Positions 10,238 through 19,589 are shown, counted from the first letter of the stretch. The stretch: 64,000 nt of DNA from Staphylococcus sp. NAM3COL9 (GCF_001431205.1 NZ_LGPC01000013.1:1-64000), one strand, 5' to 3'. The notes: generated by a model not told the origin, from the letters alone. Made by a program: numbers and translations.

Positions 10238-10436
10238 GCGCCTGTGCAAGTGAAGGGATGAAATGTTAATTATTTAAGGTTTATAACAGAAATCTTAATA
10301 GACATGATATCAGTACTTGTAGACGAGGAGGATAGTTATCGAACCATCGGCGGATGCTATCCCGGATGTGGCTCATTCGTGAACTTATTAAGGAAAACAT
10401 TAGGGCAACCTAGTGCACAAAGTTAATAAGATAGCC
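10238..10436 (+). ncRNA. glmS ribozyme (glucosamine-6-phosphate activated)
   Basis: Self-cleaving RNA that cuts the glmS mRNA when glucosamine-6-phosphate is bound, lowering GlmS synthesis. The conserved parts are visible: the cleavage site A|GCGCC (between 10237 and 10238), GACGAGGAGG, GUUAUCGAA, CGGCGGAUGC followed by CCCGG, and a downstream P4-like stem CTTATTAA/TTAATAAG with an inner CTAGG-type pairing. The 3' border is approximate. It lies on the glmS strand about 170 nt before the start codon, which is farther than needed for the ribozyme alone. Confidence 0.92.
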
Positions 10437-10473
10437 AAAATTAAAATACTATTATAAGGTGTATGGGACTAAT

Positions 10474-10607
10474 ATGCCTATCTTAGACATGGATTTGCTT
10501 TTAAAAACAAAGGTACTAGTCCGTTTATGATGGCATATACGCAATTGAACAGGTTCGTACACGCTGAACGTTCCTTGCCCATCACCATTACATTGGAGGA
10601 AAGTTAA
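10474..10607 (+). other. glmS leader after the ribozyme: two overlapping micro-ORFs
   Basis: Between the ribozyme and the glmS start there is an open frame of 18 codons (10474-10530, MPILDMDLLL...) whose stop overlaps the ATG of a 26-codon frame (10527-10607, MMAYTQLNRF...). The second frame ends in TAA directly before the glmS ATG and contains the glmS SD (GGAGGAAAG). SD sequences for both are poor or too distant (AAGGTG 12 nt before the first). The same stretch also has two mutually crossing pairings (GGACTA 10466-10471 with TAGTCC 10517-10522; ATATGCC 10472-10478 with GGCATAT 10532-10538). It could be chance; I do not claim the peptides are made. Confidence 0.2.
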
Positions 10608-12413
10608 ATGTGTGGAATTGTTGGATATATTGGGCATGATAATGCCAAAGAATTGTTATTAAAAGGTTTAGAAAAATTAGAATATAGAGGTTATGACTCT
10701 GCCGGTGTTGCAGTAGTAAATGACAAAGGTAATTCAGTATTTAAATCTAAAGGACGTATTGCTGAGCTTAGAAAAGTTGCAGATAGTGATGATACAGACG
10801 GTAATGTAGGTATCGGACATACACGTTGGGCGACACATGGTGTGCCGAATCATGAAAACTCACATCCGCATCAATCAACATCAGAACGATTTACACTTGT
10901 GCATAACGGTGTAATTGAAAACTATGAAGAACTTAAAAATGAATACTTAAAAGATGTTTCATTTATCTCAGAAACAGATACAGAAGTTATTGTGCAATTA
11001 GTAGAATATTTTTCAAATACAGAACTTGCTACTGAAGCTGCATTTACAAAAGTAGTTTCTTTATTAGAGGGTTCTTATGCACTTGGCTTAATCGATAGTG
11101 AAGATAAAGATAAAATTTATGTAGCTAAAAATAAATCACCATTATTAATTGGCGTAGGTGATGATTTCAATGTAATTGCATCTGATGCAATGGCTATGTT
11201 ACAAGTTACGAACCAATATAAAGAAATTCACGACCATGAAATTGTTATCGTTAAACGTGATGAAGTTATTATTAAAGATCAAGACGGCAATGTTCAAGAA
11301 AGAGATGCATATACTGCACAAATTGATGCAGCTGATACTGAAAAAGGTGTTTATGACCACTATATGCTAAAAGAAATTCATGAACAACCAGCAGTAATGC
11401 GTCGTATTATTCAAGAATACCAAGATGAAGAAGGTAACTTGAAAATGGATGAAGACATCATCAAAGATGTTGCAGCGGCGGATCGTGTTTATATTATTGC
11501 TGCAGGTACAAGTTATCATGCAGGTTTAGTAGGTAAAGAATTTATTGAAAAATGGGCTGGCGTTCCTACTGAAGTTCATGTTTCTTCAGAATTTGTGTAT
11601 AATACACCATTACTTTCTGAAAAACCATTATTTATCTATATTTCACAATCGGGTGAAACTGCAGACAGTCGTGCAGTATTAGTTGAAATGAACAGATTAG
11701 GCCACAAATCATTAACAATTACGAATGTTGCAGGATCAACGTTATCACGCGAATCTAACCATACATTACTATTACATGCAGGTCCTGAAATAGCTGTTGC
11801 TTCTACGAAAGCCTATACAGCACAAATTGCAGTACTTTCCATTTTTGCAAAAATCGTAGCGAGAGCACGCGGTAAAGAAGTAGATGTAAGTTTATTACGT
11901 GAATTAGCTAAAGTAACAACTGCAATCGAAGCCATTGTGGACGACGCAGATGTTATGGAACAAATTGCAACAGATTTCTTAAAAACTACTCGTAATGCAT
12001 TCTTTATCGGTCGTACAGTAGACTATAATGTGAGTCTAGAGGGTGCTTTAAAACTTAAAGAAATCTCGTATATCCAAGCAGAAGGGTTTGCTGGCGGAGA
12101 GTTAAAACATGGTACGATTGCTTTAATAGAAGAAGGGACGCCTGTTATCGCATTAGCAACGCAAGAAAAAGTTAATTTATCTATCCGAGGTAATGTGAAA
12201 GAAGTTGCAGCACGTGGTGCAAACCCATGTATTATTTCAATGGATGGCTTAAACAAAGAAGACGATACTTACGTTATTCCAAAAGTGCATGGACTGTTAA
12301 CACCATTAGTTTCTGTAGTAACGATGCAACTTATTTCTTATTACGCATCATTACACAGAGATTTAGACGTAGACAAACCACGTAACTTAGCAAAATCAGT
12401 TACAGTAGAATAA
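10608..12413 (+). CDS. glmS: Glutamine-fructose-6-phosphate aminotransferase (isomerizing)
   Basis: Makes glucosamine-6-phosphate from fructose-6-phosphate and glutamine, the entry into amino sugar and cell wall synthesis. The 601-residue protein has the N-terminal class II glutaminase with catalytic Cys right after Met (MCGIVGYIG), HTRWATHG in the glutamine site, then two SIS sugar isomerase domains (about 285-600) with SQSGETADS and the C-terminal LAKSVTVE end typical of GlmS. GGAGGAAAG gives a strong start. Monocistronic, under ribozyme control. Confidence 0.98.
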   Translation: MCGIVGYIGHDNAKELLLKGLEKLEYRGYDSAGVAVVNDKGNSVFKSKGRIAELRKVADSDDTDGNVGIGHTRWATHGVPNHENSHPHQSTSERFTLVHNGVIENYEELKNEYLKDVSFISETDTEVIVQLVEYFSNTELATEAAFTKVVSLLEGSYALGLIDSEDKDKIYVAKNKSPLLIGVGDDFNVIASDAMAMLQVTNQYKEIHDHEIVIVKRDEVIIKDQDGNVQERDAYTAQIDAADTEKGVYDHYMLKEIHEQPAVMRRIIQEYQDEEGNLKMDEDIIKDVAAADRVYIIAAGTSYHAGLVGKEFIEKWAGVPTEVHVSSEFVYNTPLLSEKPLFIYISQSGETADSRAVLVEMNRLGHKSLTITNVAGSTLSRESNHTLLLHAGPEIAVASTKAYTAQIAVLSIFAKIVARARGKEVDVSLLRELAKVTTAIEAIVDDADVMEQIATDFLKTTRNAFFIGRTVDYNVSLEGALKLKEISYIQAEGFAGGELKHGTIALIEEGTPVIALATQEKVNLSIRGNVKEVAARGANPCIISMDGLNKEDDTYVIPKVHGLLTPLVSVVTMQLISYYASLHRDLDVDKPRNLAKSVTVE

Positions 12414-12446
12414 AAAAATTAAATTTTAAATCTTTGTTTATATATT

Positions 12447-12482
12447 AAAAGGCTGAATTCGTTTGTGATTCAGCCTTTTTAT
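12447..12482 (+). terminator. glmS terminator
   Basis: AAAAGGCTGAAT (12447-12458) pairs with ATTCAGCCTTTT (12468-12479) and is followed by T residues. Confidence 0.88.
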
Positions 12483-12711
12483 TATGCAATAAACTTAATA
12501 AAATATATTGGTCTATTAAAAAAGTATTAGGAACAAAATAATTATAAACAATTGTGACGTAACTAAAACAAAAGTAATGTTATTCTTGTATAATAGAAAA
12601 TAATAAATATCATACAAAAACACATAAAAAGTTGTAAGTGTTACAATATTTGAATTTATAATTTTGAGGGTTTTGAATGATTAATAAGTAACATAATAGG
12701 AGCGTACTAAA

Positions 12712-13662
12712 ATGAAGAAAATAAAATATTTAGTCTTACTTTTAATGTCTGTTTTTATTGTTGGTTGTGCCAACGGAGAAAATACATCTTCTGCCGATAA
12801 AGATACAGATGCTAAGGTAGTCACAAATTTAAAAAGTGAAAAAGAAGAAACAACTACCAAGGTAAAGGATGAATCAAAATCAGAGGAACCTCAAGTAGAA
12901 GGGGAAACGACAACTGAAGCTAGTGATGATAAGTTCCCGGGCTACGAAAAAATTAAAGTCGATGGTGGTGATTTGTCTGGGAATCGTGAGGCGAACGTCG
13001 TTGTTGATATTGGTTATGGCGATCGAAAATATTGGGCATTTACTAACGAACACGGGCAATTGACGCGAGTTACCGCAGATGAAATTAAAGTACAAGATGA
13101 TGAGACAGAGGATGTGTTATCATCTGGTAGATATTATGCTGATGAGGCAAAGGTGCCTGGTGTTGAAAGTGATGTCTTAGACGAAGGACACATTATTGCT
13201 GACTCCCTTGGTGGCGTGTCGAATGCTTATAATATTACTCCGCAAGATAGTACTTTAAACCGACATGGTGATCAAGCTTATCTCGAAAAGACTATCCGAG
13301 AAGCGGACGGAGCTACTGATTTTGAAGCTAATATTACCTATCCTAATACCGAAACGCAAATTCCTTCTAGCTATCAATATACTTATACTATAAATGGAAA
13401 TGAAGTAACTGATTCCTTTGATAATGTGAACCCTGATGAACTAAATGAGTCACTTGGATTAACTGGTAATAAGGAACCTGAGTCCGAACCAGCAACTTCA
13501 ACTGGTGATGAAGAATCAGTTGCGGACGTTGATTCTGATGGTGATGGACAAGTAACAATTGCAGAAGCAGAAGCTGCAGGGTTCAATATGCCAATAAATA
13601 GTGATCATTGGTTATATGCGCATATGGACGATCGAGATAATGATGGGGTCGTAGGTGAATAG
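12712..13662 (+). CDS. Lipoprotein with DNA/RNA non-specific endonuclease-like domain and C-terminal EF-hand region
   Basis: A 316-residue exported protein with a lipoprotein signal (KK, hydrophobic core at 5-17, lipobox VGC with Cys19), then a low-complexity Ser/Thr/Glu-rich spacer (20-75). Residues about 85-235 resemble the DNA/RNA non-specific endonuclease family (NS_2 type): the core has DEGHIIAD (His160 as the likely general base), then LGG, Asn173, PQ and an Asn near 183. The last 45 residues hold two calcium-loop-like motifs, DVDSDGDGQVTIAE (272-285) and DDRDNDGVVGE, a module seen at the C terminus of other exported Bacilli nucleases. A cell-anchored nuclease is the likely role, for nutrient release or DNA processing; activity is inferred. 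The RBS is a modest AGGAG ahead of the ATG. Base composition seems slightly richer in G than in neighbouring genes. Confidence 0.75.
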   Translation: MKKIKYLVLLLMSVFIVGCANGENTSSADKDTDAKVVTNLKSEKEETTTKVKDESKSEEPQVEGETTTEASDDKFPGYEKIKVDGGDLSGNREANVVVDIGYGDRKYWAFTNEHGQLTRVTADEIKVQDDETEDVLSSGRYYADEAKVPGVESDVLDEGHIIADSLGGVSNAYNITPQDSTLNRHGDQAYLEKTIREADGATDFEANITYPNTETQIPSSYQYTYTINGNEVTDSFDNVNPDELNESLGLTGNKEPESEPATSTGDEESVADVDSDGDGQVTIAEAEAAGFNMPINSDHWLYAHMDDRDNDGVVGE

Positions 13663-13774
13663 TATTACATTGTTTTGTGAAATATTAAATGAATGATGTA
13701 AGTTTAATTTTACAATGATATATTAGTGACTATTAAAGAAAATTTTGTTGCTGTAATTGAACGTATTACTTCCT

Positions 13775-13808
13775 AAAAGGCTGGTTGCATTTGCAAACCA
13801 GCTTTTTA
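13775..13808 (+). terminator. Terminator downstream of the lipoprotein gene
   Basis: AAAAGGCTGGTTGC pairs with GCAAACCAGCTTTT across ATTT (one bulge), followed by T residues. Confidence 0.75.
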
Positions 13809-13914
13809 TTGTTGAAAGGTATATATTAGCCATATTATTTTCAAATTATAAGACGTTCTATTATGCTAAGATTAATACAAAATTTATTAAGAGAAACTAA
13901 GAGATGTTTTTAAA

Positions 13915-14222
13915 ATGACGAAACTGAAAATATATACTATGGTATTTGGCGCTGTTTATCCGCATCTGATAAAGAAAGTCAAAAAGATGAAGCAGAGGAA
14001 GTCAATTGCTGTATGACAGTATATACGGAAGCACAATTGACAGTGATGGCATTGATTATGAAAGAAATTTGATACTTAGATAAAATGATTGATGAACTTG
14101 CTAAAGGTAAAACTTCAGAAAATGTATTTAGCGTTGCTCAATCAGAAAATGATTTACGTAAGTGTTTTAAAAAATCAATTGAAGTATATAGAATAGGGGC
14201 GATTTCATGCTTATTGAGTTGA
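13915..14222 (+). pseudogene. Decayed small lipoprotein gene
   Basis: An ATG at 13915 opens MTKLKIYTMVFGA, which runs out of frame. In the next frame from 13953 the sequence continues as a lipobox-like CLSASDKESQKDEAEEVN, typical of the start of a mature staphylococcal lipoprotein. That frame meets an in-frame TGA at 14070-14072 and then continues as YLDKMIDELAKGKTSEN and so on to a stop at 14220-14222. One frameshift at the signal peptide and one nonsense codon therefore separate pieces of what looks like one reading frame of about 100 residues. Function unknown. The 3' end overlaps the start of the ABC gene by 16 nt. Confidence 0.42.
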
Positions 14223-14989
14223 AAAATGTTGCAAGAAGAAAACAAGGGAAAGAAATAATTAAAAATGTGACTTGGCAAATAAATGAAGGTGAGAAATGGA
14301 TATTATACGGATTAAATGGTGCAGGTAAAACAACACTACTAAACATTTTAAATGCTTATGAACCACATACATCAGGGGGGCTATCATTATTTGGTATGCA
14401 ACCAGGAAAAAAAGGTTATTCTGCAGATAATGTACGTGATCAAATAGGATTTGTTTCAAGCAGTTTAATGAATCGATTTCAAGATGGAGAAATTGTACTA
14501 GATGTAGTCATTAGCGGTATTTTTAAATCGATAGGCGTTTATAAAGAAGTGAAATCGACTCATATTGAAATGGCTAAGCTATATTTAGAGCAAATGGGTA
14601 TGCTTCAATTTGAAAATCAATATTATGGTTATTTATCAACAGGTGAAAGACAAAAGGTATTGATTGCTAGAGCATTAATGGGTAATCCTAGATTGCTTAT
14701 TTTAGATGAACCTGCTTCGGGATTAGACTTTATAGCACGCGAAGATTTGCTCAGTGCACTTGATAAATTATATAAACAAAATCCAAAACTTGCGGTGATT
14801 TATGTTACACATTTTGTTGAAGAAATCACACAAAATATCCAACGTGGCTTTTTATTGAAGGATGGTACATGCTATAAACAAGGAGAAATACAGTCTGTGT
14901 TAAACAGTGACATTTTAAGTGATTTTTTCAATAGAGATGTGAGTGTGGTTTATCAAAATCACCGCTACTCACTATTTTTAAAAGGATAA
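14207..14989 (+). CDS. ABC transporter ATP-binding protein (YlmA-like)
   Basis: A 260-residue stand-alone ATPase subunit. It has Walker A GLNGAGKTTLL (about 35-45), a Q-loop (IGFVSSS), the ABC signature LSTGERQK, Walker B LLILDEPASGLD and the switch histidine in YVTHFVEE. No membrane partner is encoded next to it, so the substrate cannot be inferred; it most resembles YlmA-type proteins. AGGGGCG precedes the ATG. The gene upstream is a broken lipoprotein remnant, so a former transport or surface function could have been lost here. Confidence 0.85.
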   Translation: MLIELKNVARRKQGKEIIKNVTWQINEGEKWILYGLNGAGKTTLLNILNAYEPHTSGGLSLFGMQPGKKGYSADNVRDQIGFVSSSLMNRFQDGEIVLDVVISGIFKSIGVYKEVKSTHIEMAKLYLEQMGMLQFENQYYGYLSTGERQKVLIARALMGNPRLLILDEPASGLDFIAREDLLSALDKLYKQNPKLAVIYVTHFVEEITQNIQRGFLLKDGTCYKQGEIQSVLNSDILSDFFNRDVSVVYQNHRYSLFLKG

Positions 14990-15056
14990 CGCGTTGCGGA
15001 AAATGAAATATAATGCCATAATTTAATACGATAACATGTGATGGAGGATTTTTTAA

Positions 15057-15914
15057 ATGGATAATGTGAGAGCAATATTTTTAGATATGGATGGTACGAT
15101 TTTACATAAAGATAACCGAGTAGATACGGAAACAACTGAAGTGATTCAACAGTTACGAAACCTTGGTTATAAAGTATTCTTAGCAACTGGTAGAGCACAT
15201 GATGAAATTCATTATTTGGTACCCGAAACTTTTGAAGTAGATGGCATTATAAGTTCGAATGGAACGTTAGGTGTAGTGGAAAAAGAGACTATTTTCAAAC
15301 ATGGACTTTCTTATAATACAGTAAGTGAAGTTATTAAACGTGCAAAACAAGAAGCAATATATTATGAAATCTTCCCATTTGGAAGTGACCGTGTCGTGCT
15401 TAAAGAAGACGCATCATGGGCGAAGGCGTTATTTGAATCACCAACACCACCAGGCAAAGTAGGAGAAAGTGAATGGATTTCTAGAAGAGAGTCGTTAAAA
15501 GGCAAAGTAGATTGGGAAGACGCCATTCCTAATACGTCATTTTCAAAAATATATTTATTCTCACCTGATTATGAGAAAATTACTAATTTTCGTACTCAAT
15601 TAATCGAGGATAATGCAGCATTACAAATCAGTGTATCAAATTCATCACGCTTTAATGCAGAGACTATGGCTTTTAATACAGACAAGGGTACAGGCATTAA
15701 AGAAATGATTGAACACTTTGGCATTAATCAAGAAGAAACTTTAGTAATTGGTGATAGTGATAATGATAGAGCAATGTTTGAATTTGGACATTATACTGTG
15801 GCTATGAGAAATGCGAGACCTGAAATTCAGGCTTTAGCAAACGACATAACATCTTTAACAAATGAAGAAAATGGTGCGGCAGCATATTTAAAAGAACATT
15901 TCATAAAAGATTAA
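15057..15914 (+). CDS. Cof-type HAD-IIB family hydrolase
   Basis: A 285-residue cytosolic phosphatase of the haloacid dehalogenase superfamily, probably acting on a sugar phosphate or similar small phosphate ester. Motif I is LDMDGTI (nucleophile Asp10, acid Asp12), motif II lies in the FLATGR stretch, a type IIB cap fills roughly residues 80-195, and motif IV is IGDSDNDRAMFE. A TGGAGG site precedes the ATG. It follows the ABC gene by 67 nt and is followed by a terminator. The substrate is unknown. Confidence 0.88.
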   Translation: MDNVRAIFLDMDGTILHKDNRVDTETTEVIQQLRNLGYKVFLATGRAHDEIHYLVPETFEVDGIISSNGTLGVVEKETIFKHGLSYNTVSEVIKRAKQEAIYYEIFPFGSDRVVLKEDASWAKALFESPTPPGKVGESEWISRRESLKGKVDWEDAIPNTSFSKIYLFSPDYEKITNFRTQLIEDNAALQISVSNSSRFNAETMAFNTDKGTGIKEMIEHFGINQEETLVIGDSDNDRAMFEFGHYTVAMRNARPEIQALANDITSLTNEENGAAAYLKEHFIKD

Positions 15915-15971
15915 GCTGATTAATTTAATTCTAGATATAACAGATTTAACTGTTCATAAAATAATTAACAT

Positions 15972-16014
15972 AAAACTGATAGGTTTTCCTGAAAAGGTTA
16001 TCTATCAGTTTTTT
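15972..16014 (+). terminator. Terminator downstream of the HAD gene
   Basis: AACTGATAG/CTATCAGTT stem with a partly paired interior (GGTTTTCC-AAGG) and a TTTTTT tail. Confidence 0.8.
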
Positions 16015-16114
16015 AACATATTCAAGAATTTTATAATACACGATACAAATAGGAAGTACATAATAGGGCTTTAAAACTCAATGGATAAATAAACGGTATG
16101 ATTGTATCGAAATA

Positions 16115-16158
16115 TAAAAATTGCCAATGTAGTCATTTTAAATGCTACATTGGCAATT
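16115..16158 (-). terminator. Terminator of the minus-strand membrane protein gene
   Basis: A 14-bp perfect stem, AATTGCCAATGTAG (16119-16132) with CTACATTGGCAATT (16145-16158). On the minus strand it ends in a U run. Confidence 0.88.
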
Positions 16159-16175
16159 CGTGATTGTGACATATA

Positions 16176-17315
16176 TTATTTATCTGTTTTGTTAATTTGA
16201 TCTTTTAAATCTGAAGTTTTATCTTTTGTAGTATCTTGAATAGTATTACTTTTATCGTTTAAGTTAGTTTTTGTATTATCTTGGATATTATTACTTTTAT
16301 CACTTAGATTAGATTTTGTTTTTTCAGTGGTGTTAGTTACACTATTTTCTATTTTTGAATCATTGTTTGATTGTTTTTTAGATTTTTTTTTGTCTTTTTT
16401 AATTTCAGCTTTATCTACATCTTCACCATTGCGGTTATAATATTGAATAATCGCTAATATATTCATATAGTAAACGATTAATCTTACGACAATGACTATA
16501 ACAGATACAATGTAAATTAAAATCGTTGCGATAGTTTGTGAAATGCCACCTGTTGAAATTGAAATTAATTGACTAACAGGGTTCGCAAGGATAATAACAA
16601 TTAAGTTTAATAGTAATATACCAAGGTAGAATTTAAACCAAGTTTTCTTACCATTTTTAACACCTTTGAATCCACGTTTAACAGCTGCCCAAGCACCGAC
16701 ACTAGGATCTTTAACAAATGCTACAGTAAAGTTAATAATTACAATAGCAAAGAACCAATAAATGAATGATTGGATAAAGACTGTAATCGTTGCTGCAATA
16801 ACTTGGAATGTTAGTGAAAGACCAAGTGCATGATCAGAACTACTTAATGGACCTTGTAGTGCTGTGAATAATTGCATGATACCTAAATTAAGCACTTTAG
16901 ATATGAGTAAATTAAGCGCGAATAAAATTAGAATAAATAATAAAGTGAATAAAGCTAATTTTAAACTTTTAAGATATTTACCTTTTTTAAAGACTGAGAA
17001 TAAATCTTTTAATTTAACCTTGTCTTTATTTAATGCTTTGTCTATAGTGTATATAGTTCCAGCTATTAATGGGTAACCAATTAATAAAAAAAGCAATAGT
17101 GGAATCAGAATTGTTAGTATCAACATGAACATTGAACCACCAATTGGTTGTTGCATTGACATCGCCATTGCGAATTTATAAATTGCGGGTTGAACTGGTA
17201 TAAACGATAAAATTGTTAAAGCAAATAATATGATAAAACTTACAATTGAAAACAGTATTGTTTTAGCATTTTGCGGTTTTACATTTTGCAAAGCTAGTTT
17301 ATGATATTTAAACAA
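16176..17315 (-). CDS. Multi-pass membrane protein with repetitive hydrophilic C-terminal tail
   Basis: I do not recognise a characterised family. The 379-residue protein has six or seven hydrophobic segments (about residues 20-45, 60-88, 110-135, 165-200, 225-250 and 258-292), then a Lys/Asp/Asn/Thr-rich tail of about 75 residues. The tail contains tandem 15-residue repeats around NLxDKSNxIQDxTK, encoded by a 45-bp direct repeat (16232-16276 and 16277-16321, minus strand). The start codon appears to be TTG at 17315, 10 nt after AAAGGAG. The protein could be a membrane scaffold or an accessory to secretion, but nothing shows this. Transcribed alone, with its own terminator. Confidence 0.7.
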   Translation of the reverse strand: MFKYHKLALQNVKPQNAKTILFSIVSFIILFALTILSFIPVQPAIYKFAMAMSMQQPIGGSMFMLILTILIPLLLFLLIGYPLIAGTIYTIDKALNKDKVKLKDLFSVFKKGKYLKSLKLALFTLLFILILFALNLLISKVLNLGIMQLFTALQGPLSSSDHALGLSLTFQVIAATITVFIQSFIYWFFAIVIINFTVAFVKDPSVGAWAAVKRGFKGVKNGKKTWFKFYLGILLLNLIVIILANPVSQLISISTGGISQTIATILIYIVSVIVIVVRLIVYYMNILAIIQYYNRNGEDVDKAEIKKDKKKSKKQSNNDSKIENSVTNTTEKTKSNLSDKSNNIQDNTKTNLNDKSNTIQDTTKDKTSDLKDQINKTDK

Positions 17316-17446
17316 ATTTTAAGCACTCCTTTTTAGTGATAACAATACGATATCAAAAAAATGAAGATTTTAAAATTAATAGGTAACAAATTGGCTATAA
17401 AATGTTAAAATATCCTAATGAGAAAAAGTTGAAAGGAGATATCATC

Positions 17447-18178
17447 ATGAAATTTGCAATTATTACTGATGTACATGGAAATTTTGATGCATTGGAAACC
17501 GTTTTGGATGATATTGATAGAAGAGAAGGAATCAATAAAATATTTAATCTAGGCGATAATATCGGAGTAGGGCATGAAACAAATAAAGTGCTTGATGAAA
17601 TTTTCGATAGAGATGATATGGAAATCATTGCAGGTAATCATGATGAAGCGGTTATGTCAATCGTAAATGATACTCCTTATCCAGAAGACTTAAAGCACAA
17701 ATTCTATGAGCATCATCAATGGATTGAAAGTCATTTAGATGAAGGTTATTATGACAAATTAGATGAATTACCACGCGTAATAGAGAAGGTTTTTAATAAT
17801 AAAAAAGTATTGTTTATTCATTATGAAATTGCCAATGAGAAATTAAATACATCTATTGATGGGCAACCTTATAGTCCAATCGTTGAGCCAAGCGAAGAAA
17901 ACGTAAAAGCATTATTTGAAGACAAGGATGCTGATTTAATTGTTTTTGGACATAATCATACAGTGCATTTTTATGACGACAAATCTACTGTGTATTTTAA
18001 CCCTGGTTCTGTAGGACTTAATAATGGGGCTTATGCAGTTTATGGCATTATAACGATTGATGAAAATGAATTCTCATGTGAACGTGTTAAAATTCCATAT
18101 GATAATGAAGAATTCATTAGAGGCTTTAGTGAAAAGCAAGTACCAGCAAAAGATCTAATTTTTGATAAGTTTATTTAA
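17447..18178 (+). CDS. Metallophosphoesterase family protein
   Basis: A 243-residue calcineurin-like phosphoesterase. The metal-binding blocks are present: DVHGNFDAL (about 8-16), NLGDNIG (about 35), AGNHDE (about 60), a central histidine in FIHYE, and FGHNHTVHF (about 168). The start at 17447 is set by AAAGGAG seven bases upstream. The family includes phosphodiesterases and Ser/Thr phosphatases; the substrate is not evident. Monocistronic and convergent with czrB. Confidence 0.85.
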   Translation: MKFAIITDVHGNFDALETVLDDIDRREGINKIFNLGDNIGVGHETNKVLDEIFDRDDMEIIAGNHDEAVMSIVNDTPYPEDLKHKFYEHHQWIESHLDEGYYDKLDELPRVIEKVFNNKKVLFIHYEIANEKLNTSIDGQPYSPIVEPSEENVKALFEDKDADLIVFGHNHTVHFYDDKSTVYFNPGSVGLNNGAYAVYGIITIDENEFSCERVKIPYDNEEFIRGFSEKQVPAKDLIFDKFI

Positions 18179-18220
18179 AGTATCACCGGTTTATTAAAAA
18201 AATATAAGGTTTCATAAGTG

Positions 18221-18262
18221 AAAAAGTGATTTTCTAATTGTATTTGGAAAATCACTTTTTTA
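18221..18262. terminator. Bidirectional terminator between the phosphoesterase gene and czrB
   Basis: AAAAAGTGATTTTC (18221-18234) pairs perfectly with GAAAATCACTTTTT (18247-18260), with U runs on both strands. Confidence 0.9.
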
Positions 18263-18273
18263 AATATTAAATT

Positions 18274-19257
18274 TTAATGTGAGTGTGAATGATGTGTTGT
18301 TTGCTTTGAATAAATTGCAGAACATAAAATATTATTATCATGCAGATGATCAGTTGTTTCTAGTTGTATGGTCATATGCTGAATATTTAGGTGTTCTAAT
18401 TTATGTTCTAATCTATTTAAGAGCACTTCACCATCTTCAATAGTCATAGTATTTGGCACCACAGCATGACAACTTAAAGCATTCATTTCGTTTGAAATAG
18501 TCCAGATATGACAATCGTGTATATTTTTAATTTTTTCTTCTTCTGTAATCATGGAAAAGACTTGATTCAGATTAACATCACTTGGCGTACCTTCCATCAA
18601 GATATTGAGAGAAGATTTTGTTATGCCCCAGCTACTTCTAATAATAAGTACAGATACAATGATACTTGCAATAGGATCGGCAATTGTTAAGTTGAAACTC
18701 CAGATAAGCACAGCAGCTATAATTGCACCTACTGAACCTAATAAATCTCCAAGTACATGGAGAAATGCGCCACGCATATTAATATTATGCGATGTGTCTC
18801 CACCCTTAAACATTAAATAAGCAACTATAATATTAACTATTAGTCCAGTAACACTAATTATAAACATTTCTGTGGATTGAACCTCTTGGGGATTAAAGAA
18901 ACGACCGATAGCTTCAACAATAATAATGATACCAATAACGAATAATGTGACACCATTAAATAATGCAGCCAATATTTCAAATCTTTTATAACCAAATGTT
19001 TTATGACTATTAGCATGTCTTTCAGCATAAATAAATGCAAGAAGCGCTACACCTAAAGAGATAGTATCACTAAACATGTGTAGGCCATCAGAAAGTAATG
19101 CCAAACTATTAGAAACAAAGCCGCCAATAATCTCAACAATCATAAAGGTTCCAATAATTAGAAAACTAATAAGTAATATTTTTTTGTTGTTTGTGTGTAC
19201 ATGACCATGTGCATGATTGTGTCCATGGTGTTCAGATTCAGACATGTCAAACGCCAC
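18274..19257 (-). CDS. czrB: Zinc/cobalt efflux protein, cation diffusion facilitator (CzrB/ZitB)
   Basis: Membrane antiporter that exports Zn2+ (and Co2+) in exchange for protons. The 327-residue protein has a His-rich N-terminus (HHGHNHAHGHVH at about 9-20), six transmembrane segments, and the two Zn-site helices with HMFSDTISL (TM2) and HVLGDLLGSVG (TM5). A soluble C-terminal CDF domain ends in another His cluster (HHSHSH). It lies 9 nt after czrA in the same operon and is controlled by that zinc-sensing repressor. Confidence 0.94.
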   Translation of the reverse strand: MAFDMSESEHHGHNHAHGHVHTNNKKILLISFLIIGTFMIVEIIGGFVSNSLALLSDGLHMFSDTISLGVALLAFIYAERHANSHKTFGYKRFEILAALFNGVTLFVIGIIIIVEAIGRFFNPQEVQSTEMFIISVTGLIVNIIVAYLMFKGGDTSHNINMRGAFLHVLGDLLGSVGAIIAAVLIWSFNLTIADPIASIIVSVLIIRSSWGITKSSLNILMEGTPSDVNLNQVFSMITEEEKIKNIHDCHIWTISNEMNALSCHAVVPNTMTIEDGEVLLNRLEHKLEHLNIQHMTIQLETTDHLHDNNILCSAIYSKQTTHHSHSH

Positions 19258-19266
19258 CTTTCATTA

Positions 19267-19563
19267 CTATTGATGTGTTGCGTGATGTATCGCTTGTTTT
19301 AATAAGCTAGTAACATGCGTATCATCCATGGTGTATATCATAGATTGACCATCACGATTTGCTTTCACTAAATGAGCTTGTTTTAGTACACGTAATTGGT
19401 GAGAAACATTTGATTGGCTCATATCTAATTTGTGAGCGATATGACCGACACTGTTTTCACCTTGTGATAATAAGTGCATTATACGTAAACGATTGCCTTC
19501 ACTTAATGCTTTGAAAATTTCAGTCACTTTATCAATTGTTTGTGAATCTAAGGATTCATTCAT
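19267..19563 (-). CDS. czrA: Zn/Co-responsive ArsR-family repressor CzrA
   Basis: Represses the czrAB operon until Zn2+ or Co2+ binds. The 98-residue protein is a winged-helix ArsR/SmtB protein with the recognition helix SQSNVSHQLRVL (49-60) and the alpha-5 metal ligands of S. aureus CzrA all in place: Asp81, His83, His94 and His97. I start it at 19563, behind AAGGAGGCG; an upstream in-frame extension would run through the operator. The inverted repeat at 19590-19605 immediately downstream of the -10 is its probable operator. Confidence 0.95.
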   Translation of the reverse strand: MNESLDSQTIDKVTEIFKALSEGNRLRIMHLLSQGENSVGHIAHKLDMSQSNVSHQLRVLKQAHLVKANRDGQSMIYTMDDTHVTSLLKQAIHHATHQ

Positions 19564-19589
19564 TATGTAACGCCTCCTTATATTAATGC

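Noticed and set aside
10452..10637. 61-codon minus-strand frame over the glmS leader
   Set aside because: No SD, overlaps the glmS start and lies opposite a functional RNA leader; composition is that of random sequence.
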